Source: a virus
Virus record (IMG/VR): IMGVR_UViG_3300030109_001380
Span: 1 to 29,014 of that record
Length of the DNA stretch: 29,014 bases
Direction: 5' to 3' (one strand)
The number at the start of each line of letters is the position of its first letter. Position 1 is the stretch's first letter. Of this stretch, positions 15,750-24,531 are shown one piece after another. Below the pieces are notes generated by a model. The model did not search any database, was not told where the DNA came from, and saw nothing but the letters and a program-made list of their open reading frames with translations. A program made the position numbers and the translations under genes.

Positions 15750-18700
15750 ATGGTTAGAAAAGTAGACAATTTTGATTTACGCGGAGCGTTTAATTACCTT
15801 GTAGAAGATCAAGACGAAGGTGGTATGGGTTTAACTCGACCGCAAGCTGAGAGTCAAATAGCCCAGCGTTTAGCCAAAGAAGTTGATTTTGATTACACAG
15901 CAGCTACCGAAGCGGGATTCAATAACGAACAAATTATATCGAAACTAACCGGCATTGAAGATCGAGGCGCTTTGTCTGTACTTGGAGAGGCCACGGCTCG
16001 CGGAGCAATAGGTGCTATACCAGAAGCACTTGCACTTACTCCCGGAACTGCACTTGGGGCTAAAATAGGTACTGCTATTAACCCTGGACTTGGTACTCTT
16101 ATTGGTGGTGGGATTGGTTTTATAACAGCACCTTTAGTTGCTTCGATTGTCGATCAGCAAGTCGGGCTTACTAAATCTGCTAGTGATTTTTTATTAGGCG
16201 AAGAAGAACCGGTATTGCCGTCAGATCAACCGTTTAGAGAAGCTGGAAAAGTAACGGGTGGTGTTCTTAGTTTTAGTGCCGCTTTGCGCCGTGGCTTGGC
16301 TAAATCGACATTAGGCGACGTACCTACGGGGCAGGCAGGAGCCACTTTAGTTGACACGGGTGCAGACTTTGGATCTAAAAAAATATTAGCCAATTTACGT
16401 AAATACGACCCTGATGCAAAAACACCGTTGAGTTTACGAGCATTACAGGCTACAGAAGATGTAGCTACTCGCATGGCGACCAGAGCACGGGCCCCGGGTC
16501 GAGATTACTATTTAAGACAAGAGGTACCGATTGCAACTGCGTTTGGTTTAGGTGCTGGTATAGCCGAGCAGGTAGACCCCGGAGACGCAATGACGTCATT
16601 TTTAACGTCTTTGGGTGCCGGTTTAGTTGCGCCTGTATCGCCTTTAAGTAGACTTGTTTCCGGTGCCGCAGCAAAATCAGCACAAGCTGGACAAGCGTTA
16701 AGACACCCGAGCGAAACTTTTCAGAATATATTAAGCAATTTAAGAAACAAGACAGAAAGTAAAGCAAGAAATGACTTAATAAAACTTTACGAGGGTATAG
16801 CAAAAAATGCCGAGGCACCCGGTAGGGCTAGAGCGTTGGCAGATGGTGTTCCTTATGATCCAAAAATACACAGTCCTGACGTTGATTTTACAAAAATAAA
16901 TCCAGGCGGTGCGGCAGAAATTATTAGGGCTTCAGAAGAAATAGTAACGGGTTTAGTTCCTGGAGTAGATAAACTTCTTACACCTGGGACAATACCCGTT
17001 GATCCTAAAACTCCCGGGATTGAATCTTATTTTGGTGTACTTCGTTTACAAGCAGAGGCAATGGCTAAAAATCCTGACTTAAAAAGAGAGGTGAGTAACT
17101 CAACACAACAGGCGGTAGCTTTAGCTGCCAAAACTCTTGAAAATGCTATAGAGGTTCAAGACGCTAGTTTGATAGCTATTCACACAAAATTATTTCAAGA
17201 AGCCCAAGAAAATTTTATTGGCGAATTGTTACATAACAGGTTAAGGACAGTCACAGAGACATTAGACAAAGCAGAAGCTAAAGGCAAACTGGAACCTGGC
17301 AAAGGTAGTGAAATAATTGTTAGAGAAATTAATAAATTAGAAAGTTACGCAAGAGACATAGAAAAACGTTTATACGATTCAGAATTAATAGATTACCTTG
17401 CAAGCGTAAAACCGAATTTTCTTATAAAAGGTCTTAACGAAGATGAAGCTAAAGCTGCCCTACAAGGGCGTTTTATGGCTAGTGACATAAAAAGTGCAGA
17501 TGGCAAGAAAGCTCTTGAGTTAATTGAGGAAATTAAAGCTAATATTCCTAAAGCAGATCCCACGCTTCAGAGACCACCTAAAGCAGCAACTAAAACAAAA
17601 AGAAAAAGCACAGCCATCCCTTCTATCTTAAAGCCGGGTATAGAGCCAAAAGTGCCAAGAATAAGAGATATTGTTAGAAACATTGATCCGGACTTTGATG
17701 AAATGAGCGAACTTATTTCTTCTATGGGTCGCGACGCAAAAATCTCACGGAAAAAAAATCCTCGTACGGGTCTGCCACTTGGTATAGAAATATTGCCGTC
17801 ACATAGAATGAAAAGAGGCGGCGAAAGTAGCATTGATGGCCTTATGCAAAAAGCCATAGAGGAAGGTTATTTTCCGGGATATGGAATAAATGAGTACACG
17901 GCTGGTCCGGGAGGAAAAGTATTAAGTCGTGATGAGCTTTATGAGGCTTTAGCAAACAATATAACTAAACCGGAAGATCAAGTTAGGTTAGATGAATATC
18001 AAAATAAAGTTGAGATAGCCGCTGATCTTCAAGAATCTTTAGACAAAGCGGGTATAAAAAATAAAGATATTCGTGGTAGGACTGATGATGAGATATTTGA
18101 ATTAGTTGCTGATATAGATTCCGGTATATTACCGCCAAGAAGAATGAGAGAACAAGTTGGTGGATTCCCTAAAGATATGCCGGCTAAAGAGCGTAGGCGT
18201 TTAGATAAAGAATTAGAAGCACAGACACAAGCACAAGCTAGTCAGATACAATACGATCCAGATATTCCGGCACAGATTATGACGGTTGGTGATGCAATTA
18301 GGATTCGTTCTTTGATAGGAGATGCGCTTAGAGATACCGTTACAAAACCAAGCGAACGAAGGTATCTTACTCGCATACGAAAAAATGTACTCAAAGATTT
18401 ATTAGAAAACACAGATTTAGATGAAACGCGAGAAGCTTTAATTTTGGCAAACACTTTTACAAAAGCAAAAAATGACGTGTTTTCCCGCACAAAAGGCGGT
18501 GAAATGGCTAAAGACCTAAAATATTCAGACGATAATGTTTTTGCAGAAAACCTTCTTGCTGCAGGCAGGCCTAACGAATTAGGCAATAGGGTTACTGGAT
18601 TACAAAAGTTTGGACAGTTTTTTGAAGATCAAGCTAGAGAATTGGTAAAAGTGGGCGATCCAGAACTTACAGCACTTGTAGAGAACGTAATACCAGCTTC

Positions 18701-20057
18701 TCAAAATTCTGCTTTAACTATAGAAAACAGTATAGTTAAAGTTATTAGAGGTATGTTATTTAACGGCGTAATTGAAACAAAACCGCAAAGCACGCTTATT
18801 CCAAGCGATATAAAAAAGGCATTACCCGGTCAATTTGAGGCAGGTCAACTTGTAGTAAATGAAAGAAAACTTAAAACTTTTATGAATAGATATAAAGCTG
18901 CTGCCGATCAAAATCCTAGAATAAAAGAATTGTTTGACGACATGAGCGATCCGCTTAAAGCTCAACAGGTTCTTGAAAGCCTTAAAAGGCGTGAGGGTAT
19001 ACCTGAAAAAGGAATACTTTCAATGGACGAAAGAATAGCTGAAAAAGATGCTTTGAGCGATATTCTTGGCGTAGACAGTCCTGTTTTCAGACTTACTCAA
19101 ATTTTAGAAAGCAAAGAGCCCCAAACTAAATTAGACAACCTTATAAAACAGGTTAATTTAATCAAGACTTCGGATATACCGGTAACGTATAAAGGCAAAA
19201 AGGTTCCGGCGAAAGAGGTGTTTGAACCTGCCGTCGGTGGTTTAATGACGTCTTTTATACAGGTTGCTCGAGACGCAAGTTACATAAAAGGCAAAGATAT
19301 TTTTGAAACAGGGGATCTTACACCGATACCTAGATATGACGCAAAAATATTCCGTCAAGTATTTTTTGAAACAGGAGAAGTTTTTCCTCAAATGGGAAGT
19401 TTACCTTCAATTGCAGATACTTTGTTAAAACAAAAAGTTATTGATAAAGCTAGGTATGACCAAATAGATAACGTTACGTTAGCTATGGAACGTATGCAAA
19501 ATCAACAAGAGTTTATGGAACTTTTGCCAGATATGTCAACAAAATCAAAACAGCTTTTTCAAAGGTTCGCCTCAAGGGTTTTTGGTGCGCAATTAGGGGC
19601 ACGTTTAGGCACGGGCACCATACAGGTTCCAGGATTTACTGCTGGATTAGCTGAAGATATTCTTATGAAATCGCCTAGCACAGCTTTGACTACTTTTATG
19701 AGTAAATTGTTTGAACCAGGCGGCTACGAAAAATTTGCAGAACTGCTTGAATCGACTGCAGAAGAATCAATGAAAAGACAACGTGGTCAAGCGTTCGAGA
19801 CTCCATTGTTAGTGCCACCACTAAAAGATTCTCCGTTAGCCGTTGCTGCTCCGGTAGAAGCAATCACTCGAGACAGGGAAGAAGAAAGAACGATCACGCC
19901 TCCACCACCACAGCTATCTCAGGCGTCACCGTCGGTAAATCCTATGCAGACCGCTAATCAGAGAGCACGCTACGCGGCTATGTTCCCACTTGATCCGGCT
20001 TCTTCACTTATTAGAGAACGTCAAGCACAGGGCATAGGAAGTCTTCCTAGACCTTAG
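15750..20057 (+). CDS. Giant virion protein, presumed ejection/internal protein (1435 residues)
   Basis: The largest gene in the window. Residues 85-135 form an Ala/Gly-rich hydrophobic, glycine-zipper-like stretch (ALTPGTALGAKIGTAINPG, then GTLIGGGIGFITAPLVASIV), which could insert in a membrane. The remainder is mainly soluble helix with a basic, Pro-rich linker near 600-640 (KTKRKSTAIPSILKPGIEPK). A Pro/Ser-rich tail follows that ends RYAAMFPLDPASSLIRERQA, a terminal phrase I recognise from related phage proteins. No lysozyme or transglycosylase motif is visible. It begins directly after the previous stop (TAAATG) and closes the late module. Size and context recall the large inner-core proteins of short-tailed phages; homology is untested. 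Confidence 0.68.
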   Translation: MVRKVDNFDLRGAFNYLVEDQDEGGMGLTRPQAESQIAQRLAKEVDFDYTAATEAGFNNEQIISKLTGIEDRGALSVLGEATARGAIGAIPEALALTPGTALGAKIGTAINPGLGTLIGGGIGFITAPLVASIVDQQVGLTKSASDFLLGEEEPVLPSDQPFREAGKVTGGVLSFSAALRRGLAKSTLGDVPTGQAGATLVDTGADFGSKKILANLRKYDPDAKTPLSLRALQATEDVATRMATRARAPGRDYYLRQEVPIATAFGLGAGIAEQVDPGDAMTSFLTSLGAGLVAPVSPLSRLVSGAAAKSAQAGQALRHPSETFQNILSNLRNKTESKARNDLIKLYEGIAKNAEAPGRARALADGVPYDPKIHSPDVDFTKINPGGAAEIIRASEEIVTGLVPGVDKLLTPGTIPVDPKTPGIESYFGVLRLQAEAMAKNPDLKREVSNSTQQAVALAAKTLENAIEVQDASLIAIHTKLFQEAQENFIGELLHNRLRTVTETLDKAEAKGKLEPGKGSEIIVREINKLESYARDIEKRLYDSELIDYLASVKPNFLIKGLNEDEAKAALQGRFMASDIKSADGKKALELIEEIKANIPKADPTLQRPPKAATKTKRKSTAIPSILKPGIEPKVPRIRDIVRNIDPDFDEMSELISSMGRDAKISRKKNPRTGLPLGIEILPSHRMKRGGESSIDGLMQKAIEEGYFPGYGINEYTAGPGGKVLSRDELYEALANNITKPEDQVRLDEYQNKVEIAADLQESLDKAGIKNKDIRGRTDDEIFELVADIDSGILPPRRMREQVGGFPKDMPAKERRRLDKELEAQTQAQASQIQYDPDIPAQIMTVGDAIRIRSLIGDALRDTVTKPSERRYLTRIRKNVLKDLLENTDLDETREALILANTFTKAKNDVFSRTKGGEMAKDLKYSDDNVFAENLLAAGRPNELGNRVTGLQKFGQFFEDQARELVKVGDPELTALVENVIPASQNSALTIENSIVKVIRGMLFNGVIETKPQSTLIPSDIKKALPGQFEAGQLVVNERKLKTFMNRYKAAADQNPRIKELFDDMSDPLKAQQVLESLKRREGIPEKGILSMDERIAEKDALSDILGVDSPVFRLTQILESKEPQTKLDNLIKQVNLIKTSDIPVTYKGKKVPAKEVFEPAVGGLMTSFIQVARDASYIKGKDIFETGDLTPIPRYDAKIFRQVFFETGEVFPQMGSLPSIADTLLKQKVIDKARYDQIDNVTLAMERMQNQQEFMELLPDMSTKSKQLFQRFASRVFGAQLGARLGTGTIQVPGFTAGLAEDILMKSPSTALTTFMSKLFEPGGYEKFAELLESTAEESMKRQRGQAFETPLLVPPLKDSPLAVAAPVEAITRDREEERTITPPPPQLSQASPSVNPMQTANQRARYAAMFPLDPASSLIRERQAQGIGSLPRP

Positions 20058-21496
20058 ATTAGCCACTCCCGGCTTTGTTCTCCCAATACTTCTTGAGCAA
20101 TATCAATTTTACCCTTTAAGGCAGCAAGTATTTTTTCATCAACCGTGTCCGGGCTTACTAAGTCTACGTAGGTTACGTGATTTTTTTGTCCTATGCGGTG
20201 GGCCCTGTCTTCTGATTGTATGCGTGTTTCTAAATCATAGCCGTTATTCCAATAGATTACGTTAGTTGCCGCAGTTAACGTCAAACCGTAACCACCTGTC
20301 TTGGGATTACCAACAAAAAAACGTAACGGATTTTCTTTGTCTTGAAAGTTTTTGACTATCTCTTGGCGTTTGTCTTGTGGCGTAGCTCCATAAAAAGCTT
20401 CCGCACTGTCCTCACCGTATCGTTCTTTTAACTTATTGACTATCCGTTCTAAATCATACACCCACGTAGCCCATATAATTACTTTGCCTGACATTTCATC
20501 AATGGTGCTCAGTAGTTCGTCTAAACGTTTATTTGGTATCTCTTGTATCTCACCATCATCTGTCTTTAAATGCCCGCAGCATATCTCTTGTAATCGCATT
20601 ATTTGTGTCAATACGCTAGTCGTAGTAGATAGCTCTCCTTTTTCTAAACGTGCGATAGCTAGTTTTTTCATCTGCACGTATGCGGATAACTGTTCTTTAC
20701 TCAACGGCACCCGCCTTGATGTATATATTTTCTCAGGTAAATCTAAACAATCTTCTTTTAAAACCCTGGAACTAAACGAGTCTAATTTACCGTGCAGTTC
20801 ATCTAAACGTTGATAGCCAGTAATTTCTTGGAAGCTACGCATACCCATAGCTCTTTTCCTAACAATTGCATAACGTGCTTGATATGCGAAGAAACTTTTA
20901 AATCCAAGCAGTTGCGGACTTAAAAAATCACATTGACTGAATAAATCCATAGGGTTCTTTGTAATTGGGGATCCTGTTAGTATGCGTTTGTATTTAGCCA
21001 GACTAGCCGCTTTCAACGCATTTTTTGTGCGTAACGCTTTGCGATTCTTTATTGCCGTGCTCTCGTCCATAATAAATAGGTTGTTGGGGTTCATCTTTAA
21101 AAACTTAAATGCACTGGACGCGCCTTTGACAGTAGATAAGGCTTCTACGTTCATAGCCAATATATGCAGATCAGTGTGTCCCGGATCGGCTAACTCGGTT
21201 AACGCTTCACGATACTTTTTAGTTATGTTGGGTTGCCACTGAACCATTTTAGAGTTTATGCGATCGGGCAAATGTTGTGGTATTTCTTTTTCGACCCAGT
21301 TTGCGAACACACCTTTTGGCGCAACAATGAGAACCGTATTAATGGCATTAACTTCGTATAATGCACCGAGAGTATCTATTGCAATCTTTGTTTTACCAGT
21401 CCCCATTTCAAGAAAAAGCGCGTGCTGCTTGGCTTTCCACGTTTTTTCAAATATCTTTTTTTGATGCTCATACGGCTTCGTTTTATATTTATACAT
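20054..21496 (-). CDS. SNF2-type ATP-dependent DNA helicase/translocase
   Basis: A 480-residue superfamily 2 protein with all core motifs: Walker A MGTGKTK (31-37), the Ia-like VLIVAPKGVFANWV, Walker B DEST (144-147) with following A-I-K-N typical of SNF2 enzymes, motif III LTGSPITKNP (173-182), motif V GYGLTLTAATNVIYW, and motif VI QSEDRAHRIGQ (427-437). It should use ATP to translocate on duplex DNA, and in phages it is thought to remodel replication or recombination intermediates. It is the only minus-strand gene, has GGAG eight bases before the ATG, and reads away from the replication genes through a shared promoter region. Its stop (TAA) and that of the giant virion gene (TAG) share TTAG. 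Confidence 0.93.
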   Translation of the reverse strand: MYKYKTKPYEHQKKIFEKTWKAKQHALFLEMGTGKTKIAIDTLGALYEVNAINTVLIVAPKGVFANWVEKEIPQHLPDRINSKMVQWQPNITKKYREALTELADPGHTDLHILAMNVEALSTVKGASSAFKFLKMNPNNLFIMDESTAIKNRKALRTKNALKAASLAKYKRILTGSPITKNPMDLFSQCDFLSPQLLGFKSFFAYQARYAIVRKRAMGMRSFQEITGYQRLDELHGKLDSFSSRVLKEDCLDLPEKIYTSRRVPLSKEQLSAYVQMKKLAIARLEKGELSTTTSVLTQIMRLQEICCGHLKTDDGEIQEIPNKRLDELLSTIDEMSGKVIIWATWVYDLERIVNKLKERYGEDSAEAFYGATPQDKRQEIVKNFQDKENPLRFFVGNPKTGGYGLTLTAATNVIYWNNGYDLETRIQSEDRAHRIGQKNHVTYVDLVSPDTVDEKILAALKGKIDIAQEVLGEQSREWLI

Positions 21497-21513
21497 TTAT
21501 TTTGCTCCGGGTA

Positions 21514-21542
21514 TTGACGTATATAATGATATGCGATATAAA
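21514..21542 (+). promoter_or_regulatory. Sigma70-like promoter for the replication operon
   Basis: TTGACG (21514-21519), a 17-bp spacer and TATAAA (21537-21542) give one mismatch per box to the bacterial consensus. The predicted start site is near 21549, giving a leader of about 50 bases before the gene at 21599. Confidence 0.75.
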
Positions 21543-21554
21543 TATGTTTGTCTA
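21526..21554 (-). promoter_or_regulatory. Sigma70-like promoter for the SNF2 helicase gene
   Basis: On the minus strand TAGACA (21554-21549), a 17-bp spacer and TATCAT (21531-21526) each differ from consensus at one base. The predicted start is near 21519, leaving a leader of about 22 bases containing the GGAG ribosome site. It physically overlaps the plus-strand promoter. Confidence 0.6.
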
Positions 21555-21572
21555 GGAATGTAAAACATTCCT
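21554..21572. promoter_or_regulatory. Perfect palindrome AGGAATGT-AAA-ACATTCCT, operator or leader hairpin
   Basis: Two 8-base arms with a 3-base centre, perfectly complementary. It touches the -35 box of the minus promoter and lies at about +5 to +23 of the plus transcript. It could be a repressor operator controlling both directions or a 5' stabilising hairpin on the replication mRNA. No T-run follows, so it is not an intrinsic terminator. Confidence 0.6.
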
Positions 21573-21598
21573 CAATTCACGAACCACGGAGATAAAAG

Positions 21599-22165
21599 AT
21601 GGAAAACGACTTTCTTTCACAATTAGAATCAGACGCAATCGCAACAGATTCTACCCCAAAAGATCAGGATTTGAACAGTGTCGCAAACATTGCCAAAGCT
21701 ATTCAAGATAAAGAGGATCTTTTAGCCGACTTAGAGAAACAAGTTAAGACGGTAAAGAAAGAACTTTTGAAACTCACTGATGAAGATTTACCGTCAATTT
21801 TACAAGAACTTGGAATGACTGGTTTTACATTAGATGATGGTTCTTCAATTTCAATCAAACCCACGTATGGCGCACATATTAAAGTTTCAGATAAAGAAGA
21901 AGCTTTTGCATGGTTGCGTAAAAACGATTTTGGGGACTTGATTAAAAATGTAGTGAGTTGCACTTTTGGACGCGGCGAAGACGAAACTGCTGTAGATTTC
22001 ATGGCTTTTGCCGAGAAAAGTGGTTACACACCGCAACAAAAGACAGATGTTCATTCACAGACACTCAAGGCGTGGGTCAGAGAGCGCGTGGAAAACGGCG
22101 ATAGTTTTCCTTCCGAGCTATTTGGCGCATACGTAGGACAACGTGCAATAATCAAGAGGAAATAG
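21599..22165 (+). CDS. First gene of the replication operon, coiled-coil protein of unknown function
   Basis: A 188-residue acidic protein. After a disordered start, residues 25-70 form a coiled coil (ANIAKAIQDKEDLLADLEKQ, VKTVKKELLKL), followed by a compact alpha/beta domain (ELGMTGFTLDDGSSISIKPT, EEAFAWLRKNDFGDLIKN). The C-terminus has TDVHSQTLKAWVRERVENG and ELFGAYVGQRAIIK, a phrase I recognise in a conserved phage family located next to ssDNA-binding genes (I recall it as DUF7173; to be confirmed). Function is unknown; a partner of the ssDNA-binding protein or of DNA ends is plausible. Shine-Dalgarno CGGAGA sits seven bases upstream of the ATG. Confidence 0.72.
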   Translation: MENDFLSQLESDAIATDSTPKDQDLNSVANIAKAIQDKEDLLADLEKQVKTVKKELLKLTDEDLPSILQELGMTGFTLDDGSSISIKPTYGAHIKVSDKEEAFAWLRKNDFGDLIKNVVSCTFGRGEDETAVDFMAFAEKSGYTPQQKTDVHSQTLKAWVRERVENGDSFPSELFGAYVGQRAIIKRK

Positions 22166-22167
22166 CA

Positions 22168-22944
22168 ATGGCTAGTAAAGAAGTATCAAAGAAAAAAGAC
22201 AGCAATGTCATACAGTTGGACGCTTCTATTTTTGAAGCAGACGCGGGTAAAGGCTTAGAAAACGTAGGTCAAGAGGACCTGGCTTTACCTTTTATTAAAA
22301 TATTGAGTGGACTAGATCCTGTATTAGATGATTTGGAAGAAGCAAGAAAAGGCGATATTTACAATACCGTTACAAATCAAATCTACAAAGGTAAAGAAGG
22401 CATTAAAGTTGTGCCTTGCACTTATCAAAGACGATTCATAGAATGGGCCCCGCGAGGTAGCGGAACCGGCGCACCTTTGAATATATTCACTCCAAACGAT
22501 CAAAGACCAAAAACCGAACGATCTCCAGACGATAACAGAGAATACGTTGTAGACGGAGACGGTAGCTATATCGAAGAAACGCATCAGCACTTCGTAGTAA
22601 TAATAGAACCTGATGGCACTTCGAGCACGGCTTTGATTGCAATGAAATCTACGCAACTTAAAAAGAGCCGTAAATGGAACTCAATGATTGCTTCACGCAG
22701 TATTGTTGGTGCAAACGGACCTTTCACACCGCCTAGATATTCTCATGTTTACTTACTAAAAACAGTAAGTGAGGAAAACTCGAAAGGCAGTTGGCATGGT
22801 TGGGACATATCTCTAGTAGGACAAGTAGAAGATATGGCGCTCTACGGTAACGCTAAAGGTTTTGCAGAGTCTATATCTACCGGTCAAGTTGAGGTAAAAC
22901 ACTCTCAGGAATCCACTGAAAGCGCTGATAACGCTCCTTTTTAA
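22168..22944 (+). CDS. Phage single-stranded-DNA-binding protein (SSB-like)
   Basis: A 258-residue protein with the layout of phage ssDNA-binding proteins: a flexible N-terminus, a core with LALPFIKILSGLDP, KGDIYNTVTNQIYKGKEGIK, VVPCTYQRRFIEWAPRGSGT and a Lys-rich STQLKKSRKWNSM segment, and an acidic Ser/Glu tail ending ADNAPF. The core phrases match a marine-phage family commonly annotated as ssDNA-binding; the acidic tip ending in Pro-Phe parallels bacterial SSB, where it recruits replication proteins. It would coat ssDNA at the fork. Neighbours are the coiled-coil gene two bases upstream and the primase downstream, after a hairpin. Confidence is moderate because an OB fold cannot be proven by eye. 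Confidence 0.75.
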   Translation: MASKEVSKKKDSNVIQLDASIFEADAGKGLENVGQEDLALPFIKILSGLDPVLDDLEEARKGDIYNTVTNQIYKGKEGIKVVPCTYQRRFIEWAPRGSGTGAPLNIFTPNDQRPKTERSPDDNREYVVDGDGSYIEETHQHFVVIIEPDGTSSTALIAMKSTQLKKSRKWNSMIASRSIVGANGPFTPPRYSHVYLLKTVSEENSKGSWHGWDISLVGQVEDMALYGNAKGFAESISTGQVEVKHSQESTESADNAPF

Positions 22945-22953
22945 CCAACATAG

Positions 22954-22979
22954 GGGAGACGGTAGCAATACCGTCTCTC
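22954..22979 (+). promoter_or_regulatory. GNRA-capped RNA hairpin between SSB and primase genes
   Basis: GGGAGACGGTA pairs with TACCGTCTCTC (11 pairs, one G-U) around a GCAA tetraloop (22965-22968). No T-run follows, so it is not a classical terminator. It ends just before the primase ribosome site (AGGGAG, from 22980), which places it as an mRNA processing, stability or translational control element. Confidence 0.8.
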
Positions 22980-22989
22980 AGGGAGCCTT

Positions 22990-24531
22990 ATGTCTAATTA
23001 CAAACAATTTTCGTCTATTTTTGATGGCCTACGTGCGGCTTATGGCACCTATAAGGTAGACAAGAAACAATTAAATGGATCAAAGACCACCGGGAAAGCG
23101 GGCGTTGTTCGCGAAACACGCACCAAAGAACTTTGGGAAGGTCACTTGTCCGGTAAGGGACAATCCGTTGGAATTATTCCAATCAATGAAGATAACAATT
23201 GTAAGTGGGGTTGTGTCGATATAGATCAATACAACTTCGATCACAAAACACTAATCGAAAAAATTCGTAAGCTAAAACTACCTTTGGTAGTTTGTCGTTC
23301 AAAGTCCGGTGGGGCGCACGTTTTTGTTTTTACATCTGACTGGGTATCTGCAAAGAATATTCAAGAAGTGTTAAGACACGTTGCGTCCCTACTGGGTTAT
23401 GGAGAATCAGAGATATTTCCAAAGCAAGTCAAGCTTAATCTCGAACGTGGCGACGTAGGCAACTTCCTTAATATGCCTTATTACGATCACGAAGACGGTT
23501 TACGTTACGCAATAAAGGACGACGGCACAGCCGCAACCTTAGAAGAATTTTTTGATATGTATAAAGAGTATGTCTGCACACCAGAACAACTCTCAGCAAT
23601 AATGATGGAAGAAGATAAGTTTCAGCCAATAGAAAACGGGCCACCTTGTTTACAAGTATTGTGCAAAGAAAAAGTTTCCGAGGGCGGTCGTAACAATGGG
23701 TTATTTAATATTGGTGTATATCTTAGAAAAGCTTTTCCTGATTCCTGGGAAACAGAAATATTAAACTACAATATGCAGTATTTAGATCCACCTCTGCCTT
23801 TGAACGAGGTAAATATTGTAGCCAAGCAGTTACACAAAAAAGATTATGCGTATAAATGTAAAGACGCCCCTATAAACTCTTATTGTAACGCTGAGTTATG
23901 TAAAACCAGAAGATTTGGTATTGACGCGGCGGTATCGGGAGTGATGATAGCCAATTTAAGAAAATACAATTCACAACCGCCTGTTTGGTTTGTTGATGTA
24001 AACGGGCAACCCTTAGAGTTAGATACCGAAGGTTTGATGAATCAAGCAACTTTTCAGCGTGCGTGCGTAGAGCAGTTAAATTTTATGCCTAGAAGTGTCA
24101 CAAAACCACTTTGGGAAGGTCGTATGAACACCTTGTTAGATGAAATGACACAGAACGAGGGAAGTATAGTAGAAGTAAGTGCAGACGCTAGTGTTAACGG
24201 GCGTTTCTATGCGTTCCTGGAGGAGTTTTGCACTTCTTTACAGCAAGCTCAAGATAGAGAAGAAATACTTCTCAGACGGCCATATACTGACGAGAAAGAG
24301 GAAAGCACATTTTTTAGGTTAGTTGATTTAGAGAATCATTTAATCAAAGCAAACTTTAAAAACTATAAAACACATCAGATAGCACAGCGTTTACGGGATA
24401 TAAACGGAGAAGCTACGCAAATAAACATAAAGGGTAAAACCGTGCGTGTTTGGGTGATTCCTTCATTTAATCGTGTAAACCCGGACATACCACCGCCTGA
24501 TTTTGGCAATCAGGACGAGGTTCCGTTTTAA
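22990..24531 (+). CDS. Archaeo-eukaryotic-type (AEP) DNA primase, TOTE-like
   Basis: A 513-residue primase of the archaeo-eukaryotic superfamily. The catalytic motif I is CVDID (D77, D79), motif II is S106-GGAH110-VFVF, and motif III should lie in the following EIFPKQVKLNLERGDVGNFL region. This pattern matches AEP domains first described in TOTE conflict systems and many phages. Residues 228-290 look like a PriCT helical domain (EGGRNNGLFNIGVYLRKAFP), followed by a three-Cys cluster (C290, C299, C304, in YKC...YCNAELCKTRRFG) that may bind metal. A winged-helix-like C-terminal part (about 440-492) precedes an acidic tail ending NQDEVPF. It should synthesise primers for the polymerase encoded downstream. 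Its stop overlaps the helicase start (TAATG). Confidence 0.85.
   Translation: MSNYKQFSSIFDGLRAAYGTYKVDKKQLNGSKTTGKAGVVRETRTKELWEGHLSGKGQSVGIIPINEDNNCKWGCVDIDQYNFDHKTLIEKIRKLKLPLVVCRSKSGGAHVFVFTSDWVSAKNIQEVLRHVASLLGYGESEIFPKQVKLNLERGDVGNFLNMPYYDHEDGLRYAIKDDGTAATLEEFFDMYKEYVCTPEQLSAIMMEEDKFQPIENGPPCLQVLCKEKVSEGGRNNGLFNIGVYLRKAFPDSWETEILNYNMQYLDPPLPLNEVNIVAKQLHKKDYAYKCKDAPINSYCNAELCKTRRFGIDAAVSGVMIANLRKYNSQPPVWFVDVNGQPLELDTEGLMNQATFQRACVEQLNFMPRSVTKPLWEGRMNTLLDEMTQNEGSIVEVSADASVNGRFYAFLEEFCTSLQQAQDREEILLRRPYTDEKEESTFFRLVDLENHLIKANFKNYKTHQIAQRLRDINGEATQINIKGKTVRVWVIPSFNRVNPDIPPPDFGNQDEVPF

Noticed and set aside
20059-20080. Possible terminator AGCC-ACTCCC-GGCT followed by TTGTT between convergent genes
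   Set aside because: Only four base pairs and no real T-run; too weak to call.
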